Positions 1-7,814 of a DNA stretch of 16,436 nucleotides are shown here, in pieces. A program made the translations under genes and the position numbers. This DNA is from Podochytrium sp. JEL0797 (lineage: Eukaryota > Chytridiomycota > Chytridiomycetes > Chytridiales > Chytriomycetaceae). The notes beneath the pieces are model-generated. The model made no database searches. It saw nothing but the letters and a program-made list of their open reading frames with translations, and had not been told where the DNA came from. Within the stretch, counting starts at the first letter, position 1. Every line of letters begins with the position of its first letter. The DNA is taken from the NCBI GenBank assembly GCA_027596195.1, contig JADGJG010000568.1, forward strand, positions 1 to 16,436, in the 5' to 3' direction.

Positions 1-72
1 GCACAGGAAGCACACGAAGGAGATGACGTACACTTGGGTACGAGCTTGGTTGAGGGTGTCAAAGAGTCCCAT
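1..72 (-). CDS. UNC93-like MFS-type membrane protein, N-terminal 24 codons (cut by window edge)
   Basis: On the minus strand an ATG at 72-70 opens a frame that stays open to the window edge, giving 24 residues. They start MGLFDTLNQARTQ and continue into a hydrophobic stretch ending SFVCFLC. From memory, fungal UNC93/DUF895-like transporters begin in the same way: a short polar N-terminus, an R-x-x-V-Y-V element, then the first membrane helix with an F-V-C-F-L-C-P-G-M-F pattern. Only the first part of that helix is visible, so substrate and fold cannot be judged. The gene is divergent from the reductase at 545, with a shared upstream region of 472 bp. It could instead be another membrane protein with a similar start. 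Confidence 0.55.
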   Translation of the reverse strand, partial: MGLFDTLNQARTQVYVISFVCFLC

Positions 73-544
73 ATTATTGTTTGGTTTTGGATATGATGAG
101 GGGATTTCGGATTGGACTGCCCCGTTTTATAGATGCTTGAGTGGCTCGCGGGATTTCTTGTTAAGGTTCAAAAGTGGCTCCTTTTGCACCCGGGTGGCTG
201 GTCAGGGCAAGCCCGAAAATTTAATAGGATAGCTGATCTTGTTCAAACAAGGTACAACATTCCGTCTATTCGTCAAATCGCTGCGCAGCGTGTCTATTTC
301 GTAACCGTGACACATTGTCAAAATCTTCGCGCCTCCGGTTGGAAAAGTAGGGTCAAGCCGGGGAGAACGAGAGAAATTGATATTTATCGAACTCGTTTAT
401 GAGGGACCATACATGATACGATGAGAATGATTAAATACGCGTTTCTTCTTATTCTTGCTTTATCCGAACTGCCCCATGAATTATTTAAACATCGAAAAAT
501 GACGCGGTTTTGATTTGAATTGGTCCCATGAAAAAGACCAAAAA
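73..544. promoter_or_regulatory. Divergent intergenic region between the UNC93-like gene and the VAT-1-like gene
   Basis: These 472 bp hold no open frame that resembles a protein. A TATA-like TTATTTAAAC lies at 481-490, about 55 bp before the reductase start codon, and an ACGCGT box lies near 436-441. Both are plausible promoter elements, but neither was tested. No tRNA or other RNA gene was seen. Confidence 0.4.
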
Positions 545-1909
545 ATGCGCGCCGTTGTTTTCGAAAAGGCCAACACGATCGCCGTCCACGAGCGCAAAGA
601 CCCCGAACCTTCCGTGGATGAAGTTCGCATTCGCGTCAAAGCGTTTGGCGTCAACTTTGCCGACATGTGAGACACAACTACCTATTCTTCGTTTCGCTCA
701 TCTCACTCCAATGCCAGTCTCGCTCGCATGGGAATCTACCCTGATGCACCACGTAAGATGTGCTGAGGTATATCGCATATCAACCTGATAGTAACTATTC
801 GTGCTTCATAATCGAACAGCTTTCCCCAACATCGTGGGCTACGAAGTCTCGGGCCTCATTGACGCCGTCGGTCCCAACATTCCCACCTCGTGGATCGGCA
901 AGCCCGTTGTAGCTCTGACCAAGTTTGGCGGTTCCGCCGACACCGTTGTGACGAAACTGGCCCACTGTATCGAGAAGCCCGCGGGCGTGTCGTATATCGA
1001 GGCGGCGAGTATTCCTGTTGTGTATCTCACGGCGTGGATGTTGGTGGTGCATATGGGTGGGTTGAGGGAGGGACAGGTGGTTCTGATTCAGAATGCGGTG
1101 AGCAAGATTCGTGGGGTTTTGGCTGGAAGCTGAATTTTGGTTCCAGGGAAGCGGTGTCGGACTCGCTGCTATCGATATTGCGCGTCACCTCGGTGCTATC
1201 TCGATCGGCACGGCTTCGGCGTCCAAACACGCGTTCTTGGCCTCGCGTGGATTGGATCACGCGATCGACTACCGCACCCAGGATTTCGTTGCGGAGGTGA
1301 AGAGACTGACGGGCGGAAAGGGCGCCGATTTGATTATCGATCCCATCGGAGGCAGAGATTCGTGGAACAAAAATTACGGCAGTCTGAGACGCGGTGGGAA
1401 GTTGGGCGTATTTGGGGCCAGCAGCATGCAGGAAACGTTGAAAGGAGCTGGTTGGTCTGGGTTGGCTTGGATCAAAGTGAGTTGGGTGTTTTGGTTTATG
1501 TTTTTCGGAGGGATGTTGACTGTGTCGTGTTTAGATTGCGTTTTCGATGATGCTCGGGGCGCCGAGTTGGGGGCCTCTCAAGTTGATGGAGGATAATGCT
1601 GGCGTGTTTGGTGTGAATCTGGGCCACATGTTTGAAGATCTTGAGTATCCCGTGCAGTGGTTGAAAATGTGAGTGTGATTATCAAATTATGATTCCAGCA
1701 AACCTAACCATGCAACATCGAAATACAGCGCGATGAAAGGAATTGAGGAAGGATGGGTTCGCCCTCATATTGACAGTGTTTGGGATATGGATCACGTTTT
1801 GCAAAGCCACGAGCACATTGAGGCGCGTAGATCGACAGGAAAAGTCATTATCGTCATTGATCCAACCGACCCCGTCCACGACATGTCGAAATTCAAGTTC
1901 ATGTCTTGA
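545..1909 (+). CDS. VAT-1-like quinone oxidoreductase (medium-chain dehydrogenase/reductase family), six exons
   Basis: Exons 545-666, 718-752, 820-1097, 1147-1476, 1535-1668 and 1729-1909 join in frame into 1080 nt, 359 residues. All five introns are GT-AG and 49-67 nt long. The protein is a zinc-free medium-chain reductase, expected to reduce quinones or enones with NADPH. The N-terminal GroES-like half contains FGVNFADILARMG and GYEVSG. The nucleotide-binding half has the glycine motif NAGSGVGLAA, then GTASASKH, DPIGG, HIDSVW and GKVIIV. The last four resemble the VAT-1 branch more than classical zeta-crystallin. Exon 2 is only 35 nt, yet it restores the exact family sequence across both junctions. 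The length is close to VAT-1 proteins without their N-terminal extension. The ATG at 545 was chosen because it begins the MRAVVFE strand typical of the family. The cellular role is inferred from the family only. Confidence 0.88.
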
Positions 1910-1965
1910 TCTTCTGCATTCTTCTCTCTTTTTTTTTATAACACACCGAAAGGGAGTTCTTTTTC

Positions 1966-1971
1966 TTTATT
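1966..1971 (-). terminator. Possible AATAAA polyadenylation signal of the carrier gene
   Basis: On the minus strand AATAAA begins two bases after the carrier stop codon (1975-1973). It lies in the 63-bp spacer shared with the converging reductase gene. The spacer also holds a run of nine T on the plus strand (1930-1938 region). Use as a poly(A) signal is inferred from sequence alone. Confidence 0.35.
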
Positions 1972-1972
1972 T

Positions 1973-3055
1973 CTATTCAACATAACTGTGTAACGGTGGA
2001 TCCGTGTCCTTCAAATGCGCGTAAAGTTCCAAACCGCCCATTCTTCCCATCCATCCCGCCGCGTTTGCCGGAAACGCGCGAATCATGGCCGGCCCAAACC
2101 CTTTGTACAGCGCCCTCACCCCGCCCTCCTTCCAAATCTGCGCCGCGCAGTCCCATACACCTTTATAAGTCCCAGCTTTTGACGCCTGAATCCGGCTCTT
2201 GACAACATCCACTGGCAACACTGCACACCACATCCCGACTCCACTCATTCCTCCAGCAACGAGAGCCGCAGGTACCGGTCCCACGTTGTTTTCCTTGAGG
2301 GTTCGATACGTGAATTCATACGCGACGAAATAGACAGCTCCGCCCGGAATATCGCGCAGCAGCGTTGCCACAGTCCCACGATACAACCCAGCAACCCCAC
2401 CCTCCCGCAGGACACCCTTCACAGCATCCCACATGCCGCGGTACTGCACCCCATTCGGATTCTGCGACTGCGTTTGCAAAATCACCTTCAACCTCTCCAT
2501 CGGCGTGACAATCACAGTCGTTGGAACGGAGCTGCAACACCCAGCGAATGCAATCTCAGCCATCGTCATGGGACCGCGCTTTTGACCTGATGGACGTGCG
2601 GCGATGGCGATGCGTTGGCCGATTTCGTAAGACCAGAAGGAGAGGGCCCACATGGGCGTGACTCCCAGGAGGGGGGAAGTGATGCCGCGGTAGAGGCCGC
2701 GGGGGCCTTCGCGGGCGAGGGTTTGGGTGAAGGTTTGGCGGAGAGTTGTTGGGATGTGGGAGGTTTGGAGCTTGACTTTGAGGGTGTCGAAGGGGTCTGT
2801 GGGAAGGGGAGGGGGGATGGTGAGTTAGGGGGAAGGTATCTGGGAGGGGAATGGGTGGATTGAAGGGTGTAGTGGGAAAGGGGAGGGATGGATCGGCGGG
2901 TGATAGGCAGCAGGAACTCACACTGTTCAGAGGGGATTAGAGAATCAACAAGATAAGGCATGCGAGAGACTCACACCAACAAGGACATTCAGAATGCCCC
3001 CACAGCCACCAGCGATAAAGGCGCCAAACTGGTCGACTTCTTTTCGCTGCACCAT
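1973..3055 (-). CDS. Mitochondrial carrier, carnitine/acylcarnitine (SLC25A20/Crc1) type, with a 1-nt exon
   Basis: Exon 1 is 3055-2975, followed by a one-nucleotide exon at 2922 and a last exon 2796-1973. Together they give 906 nt, 301 residues, the length of the human SLC25A20 protein as I recall it. All three carrier signatures are present: PFDTLK after helix 1, PMERLK after helix 3 and PVDVVK after helix 5. GVTPMWA and ALYKGFGPAMIRAFPANAA are hallmarks of the carnitine/acylcarnitine branch, so the likely role is exchange of acylcarnitine for carnitine across the inner mitochondrial membrane. Another basic amino-acid or YMC-type carrier remains possible. Splicing as one intron would read LVDPFD and drop a residue. 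Two introns of 52 nt (2974-2923) and 125 nt (2921-2797) with a single T between them read LVGYPFD, the expected motif. A small GRMG insertion precedes helix 6. The stop is TAG at 1975-1973. Confidence 0.88.
2922..2922 (-). other. Predicted single-nucleotide exon (T) of the carrier gene
   Basis: Minus-strand reading gives GGT, then GTGAGT at 2974-2969, a CTAAT branch site, AACAG ending at 2923, a lone T, then a second GTGAGT at 2921-2916, a CTAAC branch site and CACAG ending at 2797. Only inclusion of the T gives the codon T|AC (Tyr) and the conserved G-Y-P-F-D. No transcript evidence is available here. Confidence 0.6.
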
Positions 3056-3139
3056 CAGAATTTGGGTCAACAAAAGGGTTCGACAAAAAGAAAATCCCAA
3101 GCTTGGATTTCCACTCGATTCCGCCAGAGAACCTCATAA
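3056..3139. promoter_or_regulatory. 84-bp divergent promoter of the carrier and the tail-anchored protein gene
   Basis: Only 84 bp separate the two start codons, so both core promoters and 5' leaders must fit here, unless transcription begins inside the neighbouring gene. No clear TATA box was seen. A stop codon (TAA, 3137-3139) directly precedes the plus-strand ATG. Confidence 0.4.
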
Positions 3140-4365
3140 ATGCCGATTCCTGTGCAGCTAAGCCATGGCGAATCCGGGATCGATACCGATGCCGATAAAA
3201 GAACAGGCCTCATTCTGCGCGAGGACCAGAGCCTGGACTCGCGTATCCCCAGCCCCATTCCGAATGCTGGGTCGCTGACACTCGATCATGCTACATCGAT
3301 TCTCGATATTCGCGCTACACATTCACCCGACCTCATGCAAGAAGTGACCATGACCGCGCGACTCGCATGCGGCTTGAAGGGAATTATGCAGCGACATCCG
3401 GATCGAGCGGGTTTCCTGATTGGTACGGCGGATTTGAGCAGTGCATTCAAGAATCTAGATTCACAGCTTGCATCCCTTTTCTCAGAAACCAGTTACGAAA
3501 TTCTATTTGATCCATCCGACATTTGCGAAGACGACGTCGCCGGTTCGAATCAGATTGACGTCCTGATTTTCACGATTCCTGTTCTTCAAATGCATCAGAT
3601 GGCAGAGTACTTGGACGCAGATGAGGAATTGGGGGGTGCGCTTCAAGTCATGAAAGTTGACAGCGACGCGTTGATGGACGGAGGGGTGAGCAATAATGTC
3701 GTTCAGAATGTGAGGAGTGGGTTGGTTGCGTGGGGAGTAGACGGCTGGGTGGGACAGAGGAAAAGGGTGCTGGTGGTGTTGGGTGAGTGGAATTCAGTTC
3801 GACGAGCGTTTGTGCGGCGTTTGACGGCGCGTTTCAATTTTTAGGCTCGGGCGGGTCTGAAATATGCTCTATAATTGCAAGCGAGTTCGAGCTTGCACAT
3901 GTGAAAGTGGGCCAACCAGTTGGAGGAGATTTGCGAATGCAAGTCGCTGACGTCGACCTTATGAACACTGCGTCACTGTTTTACGATTCGAGCCTGGATG
4001 AAAATTCCCACAACGCCGAACCTGCCTCTGAATATGTTGACGAGCAGTTGAGCCGGGAGGGGATTCTGGCCGAATTCATGCGCGATATCGTGGACTTGTC
4101 CATGTCGGTGGACTTTGGAGAGGTGGTGGCTGGAGGTGATGGAGATATCGTAGGAAGCGAGAGTGAGAATGGTGAAATGATTGAAGATGGCGAGGAAGTG
4201 GCGCGTGAAGTGGGGGAATTGGATGCGCGGCAGGAGGAGATTCCGGTGTCGAGTCCCATTGCAACTGGGTTCAGTTTTGTTGGAATATCGTTCATTTCGA
4301 AGATTGTGTCGGTGGTGGTATTTGTGAGTGTTGTAGCTTTTGGGGTCTTGGTTTGCCTTCTGTGA
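3140..4365 (+). CDS. Unrecognised protein with predicted C-terminal membrane anchor, two exons
   Basis: Exons 3140-3782 and 3845-4365 join at G|GC to give 1164 nt, 387 residues. The intron (62 nt) has a GTGAGT donor and a TTTTTAG acceptor. I do not recognise the family. The N-terminus is polar. The middle is mixed alpha/beta in character, with QIDVLIFTIPVL and KRVLVVLGSGGSE as buried strands. A strongly acidic stretch spans roughly residues 310-350. The last 25 or so residues form one hydrophobic segment (IVSVVVFVSVVAFGVLVCLL) ending right at the stop. This layout suggests a tail-anchored protein with a cytosolic body. The start is fixed by an in-frame stop immediately upstream. Which membrane it sits in (ER, mitochondrial outer, peroxisome) cannot be read from sequence. 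The neighbouring mitochondrial carrier shares its promoter region, which is only weak evidence for a mitochondrial link. Confidence 0.75.
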
Positions 4366-4952
4366 AATTGAATTTGAGGATTTAACATTTCTCTGTATCC
4401 GCGATATCGGCCCTCGGACGCTCTTGCCTCGGATGCGAAACTGTCGCAGCATTGTTTCGGTAGTCATCTATCTGACCCGGGAGAAGCCGTTATGAACTTC
4501 CTTTATACCATTTTCTCATTCGCTGCTAGATGACATGAATTACGATAACCCCCAGGTAGTTCCAGTGGCTGTCCAATACACCTAATTCCCTTTAGTAATA
4601 TTAAATAAATATCACGGCACAAAGATTCGGTAGTGGCCACAGAGCACGGCGAGACCACAAATCCAGCAGACTGAGTCTTGGCCGGACGACTTCGGAAAAC
4701 AGATGCGCCTTTTCACACGTCGTAATGTACTCCCATTACTGAATTTGTACGCGACATTGATACCAAGTAAACGAAGAGAATTGGCATCCACAAAAGAAGA
4801 AAATGAGGCTGCAGAACCAACCGTTTTCAAGGCATGCCCACTCACCACCCCAGCGAGGGTCGGAAATTGGGCAGTAAGTTTTTTAATTATTTGAATTTCG
4901 GTTTCGTTTTTTTGCTGCAAATCATTCATTGTTTTATTAGACAAAGAGAAGG
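4366..4952. other. Intergenic region upstream of the first seven-segment membrane protein gene
   Basis: 587 bp without a convincing gene. A GTAAGT at 4874-4879 and a TTTTATTAG ending near 4940 could remove a 5' UTR intron. If spliced, an upstream 57-codon frame (4703-4873) would join in phase with the ATG at 4953. The second gene copy lacks this upstream frame, so I treat it as leader. TTTGCTGCAAATC at 4911-4923 is shared with the region before the second copy (6295-6307). Confidence 0.4.
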
Positions 4953-5991
4953 ATGGGCCACGACCTCAGCGTCGCTGCCGACGCCACGACCACCAACTCG
5001 ACAACAACAACAGTGTCAAGCGGATATGTTCCTCTGTTTACAATCGGTGAAATCGTTATCATGGGATTTACCACGGGTGTGATTTCCCAAATCTGTCTTG
5101 GTGGGCTCGTCACGGTCGCGTCGCGATATTATCAAGTCAAAGAATCAAGAAAGACATTTTTCATTCTTGCCAGTGTGATGACTGTGTTCAATATCTCGGC
5201 GATCGTGTTTCAAATTATGACGACCGTAAGCATCTTTTTTGTGCAAAGATATTGTAAATCGGGAATAATATGTTTGAATACCACTTCACATGTGATGTAT
5301 CTGACATTTGGTAGGTTGCAATATGCAGGCTGTGTTTGCCTTGTTTTTACTCACATAAGTCACCCAGACGCGTTTCTGTTGTACAAAACATATGGGATTA
5401 GTGGAGGGAAGCCGCTCATTTATCGGCTCTGCGTGTCACTGATCATTTTCCGCCTCTTTTGGGCGGTTTGGGATATCGTAGAAACTCATGGCGCTTGGGA
5501 TCCTGTTGGACAAAAATGCAGTTGTAAGATTTTGAACAAAAAAATCCCGTTTGGAATATTTACTGAATCCCTTTCGTTATAAAGATGTCCAAAACCCCAT
5601 TACCGGAGTCGGCTACAATGGCTGCGACATTGTCATTGATTTATTTTGCACAATCCTCGCAATTGCATACACGCGCTCTCTCATTGGCGCACATGCCGGG
5701 ATTGGCGGGATTGCGCGAGTTATTGTCAAGGAAAACAGTTTGCGTAGCTTGATTACAGTTTCCATCAATGTGTACCTTTTGTATGCGAGTTGGTACCTTT
5801 CGGACGCGTTTGCGTTGTGGTATGGGTATCTTGTTCAGGATTTCGTGTACGCCGCGTGTTTGAATGCGGAATGTTTTTGGTTCGAGGAAAGGAAGAGGCA
5901 AAGCAGGAGCTCACCAATGAAGGGATTTTCTTTGAGAAAGAGGGAAGCATCGAGAACGGACAAACCCCAATCCACCATACAAGTTGAATAA
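4953..5991 (+). CDS. Predicted seven-segment membrane protein, tandem copy A
   Basis: Exons 4953-5310, 5368-5523 and 5585-5991 give 921 nt, 306 residues, with introns of 57 and 61 nt. Starting MGHDLSVAAD, the protein has a Thr/Ser/Asn-rich head likely to be glycosylated and on the outside. About seven hydrophobic segments follow, beginning near residues 33, 68, 112, 140, 180, 212 and 240. The last ends at a Cys-rich CFWFEERKRQS junction with a basic tail. Basic residues after segment 1 (SRYYQVKESRK) fit an inside loop. I see no rhodopsin retinal-binding lysine motif or classical DRY motif, so no receptor family is assigned. The paralogue at 6343 has the same exon phases and an identical second-exon length (156 nt). 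Sensor, receptor or transporter roles are all open. Confidence 0.78.
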
Positions 5992-6342
5992 CGGGGAGGG
6001 CATTTTCAATTTCGTCTTTTTTTTGAAAGATCAACCGGAAGAGAAAGTTATTGTAGTTGCAGTAGGTTCGAGGGTTGCAGCGATCCCTGTGTTTGCTGAG
6101 CACAAGCTGATTTGAACTGGCTTTGGCTCATTATGAGCTGCGAATCCTGAGACGGGTGTGGCCAGCACGAATGAGCCAGCAGGAATTGGATTCTGTGAGA
6201 ATAGGACGAACATTGAAACAAGGCCAAGCAAAAGAGAGGGCTATCCGGTGCTGTTCGTAAATGCAGCGCAATTTCCCATTTTCTGGTTCCTTTGTTTGCT
6301 GCAAATCGTTCATCCGCACCCATTGTTTTATACACTTGAAGG
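5992..6342. other. Spacer between the tandem membrane-protein genes
   Basis: 351 bp with no convincing gene. The last 50 bp before the second ATG resemble the leader of the first copy (TTTGCTGCAAATC, ATTGTTTTAT, GAAGGATGGGCC), so the duplication took some upstream sequence with it. The rest shows no clear similarity to the first copy's upstream region. Confidence 0.4.
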
Positions 6343-7310
6343 ATGGGCCACGATTTCAGCGTTGTCGCCGATGTTGCGAGCACCAACTTGACAACAACAG
6401 TGCCCAGCGGATATGTTCCTCTCTATACAGTCCGTCAAATCGTTATCATGGGGTTTACCACGGGTGTGATTGTCCAAATATGCCTTGGTGGGCTCCTGAC
6501 GGTCGCGTCTCGATATTATCAAGTCAAAGAATCGCGAAAGAACTTTTTCGTTCTTGCCAGTTTGATGACTGTATTTAATCTCTCAGCGATTGTGTTTCAA
6601 ATTATGGCGACCGAAAGCATCTTTTTGACGCAAGGCAATTGCGTGAGTGGGATGTTGTCCTTCAATATCAGTTCGCATATGATGTATATATCATTTGGTA
6701 AGTAATCATAGTTGAGTTTTGGCTTTTTCGAACACTCATAAAGTCCCCCAGACTCGTTTCTGTTGTACAAAACATATGGGATTTGTGGTGCAAAGCCTCT
6801 CATTTATCGTCTCTGCATTTTGCTGATCATTTTCCGCGGCATTTTGGCAATTTGGGATATTGCAGAAACCCATGGCTCTTGGGATCCTGTGGGACAACAA
6901 TGCAGTTGTAAGTTTTGAACCAAAAAACACATGATTAGATTATCCTGAATCCCTTTCGTCAAGATGTCCAGTACTTGATTACCGGAATTGGTTACAATAG
7001 CTGCGACATTGCTATTGATCTCTATTGTACAATCCTTTCAATTGTGTACACTTGGTCCCTCATTCGCTCAGACTACGGCGGGATTGCGCGAGTTGTCGTG
7101 AAGGAAAATATTCTGCGTAGCTTAATCACAGTTTCCATCAATGTGTTCCTTGTGTATGCAAGTTGGGAGATTACGGACGTGTTTGCGTTGTGGTTTGCGT
7201 ATCTTGTGCAGGATTTCGTGTACGCCGCGTGTTTGAATGTGGAATGTTTTTGGTTCGAGGAGAGGAAGAGGCAAAGCAAGAGCTCGCCACTGCGGATTAG
7301 TGAGAAATAG
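6343..7310 (+). CDS. Predicted seven-segment membrane protein, tandem copy B
   Basis: Exons 6343-6697, 6752-6907 and 6964-7310 give 858 nt, 285 residues, with introns of 54 and 56 nt. It is a paralogue of the gene at 4953. By eye about three quarters of aligned residues match, including IVIMGFTTGVI, VASRYYQVKESRK, SLITVSINV and YLVQDFVYAACLN. Intron positions and phases are identical, while intron sequences have largely diverged, so the duplication is not very recent. The C-terminal tail is about 20 residues shorter than in copy A, because a small indel after KSSP changes the frame and brings in an early stop. Topology and function are as uncertain as for copy A. Confidence 0.78.
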
Positions 7311-7814
7311 GGAAACATTGAGAGCGGGCAAACCCTGATCAAGCATGTAATTGGAAATGATTTAATAATTTCTGCTTTTTTCCTTTTGTCCACGGAATAT
7401 ATTTCTTATTTGGAGATAGTTCGAATGCAGACCCTTTCCATGACCGAATACGATTCATTGTCTATTTAATGCAAATTTTTATGCATCCCCATAAAACCAA
7501 GCATAAAACCCCTTGTTCCAACATGAGCTCCACGGCACCTATCCAACCTTTTGACATACCAACACTAACATTGCGTCCCCCCCACCCCACTTAATATGCT
7601 CAAGGCGGCATGCATGCGCCCGATGCCAGCAACTCTTTGGACCCCGTCGATTCTCCAACTACTTTCACAAACATCAGCCCTTGTCATAGACAATCCATCA
7701 AAACTTCCTCTATTTACATCTCCACATCTTTTCAAAACCCTACATTTTATAATCCTCTGCCTCCCAACGCACCCACTGCAACTCTCAAAAAAAGGAAACA
7801 CACACACTACCCAT
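7311..7814. other. Convergent intergenic region
   Basis: 504 bp between the second membrane-protein gene and the 3' end of the oxidase. It holds a duplicated CATAAAACC (near 7491 and 7502) just before a 23-codon frame starting at 7523, and a 79-codon frame from 7610 that runs into the oxidase 3' end. Neither resembles a known protein. I see nothing else here. Confidence 0.3.

Larger units (their letters stand above)
4911..7310 (+). repeat. Tandem gene duplication (two units, start codons 1390 bp apart)
   Basis: Unit 1 runs from about 4911 to 5991 and unit 2 from about 6295 to 7310. Coding exons align throughout, and the shared leader motif precedes both start codons. Confidence 0.7.

Noticed and set aside
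133..402. 89-codon frame in the left intergenic region
   Set aside because: It lies in a divergent promoter region, resembles no protein and has no supporting splice or context signal.
4703..4952. N-terminal extension of the first membrane protein through a possible upstream intron
   Set aside because: It splices in phase, but copy B has no equivalent upstream frame, and similarity between the copies becomes continuous from the ATG at 4953.
7523..7594. 23-codon frame MSSTAPIQPFDIP... as a small gene or first exon
   Set aside because: Too short to judge, no good donor or following exon was found, and it points into the oxidase 3' end.
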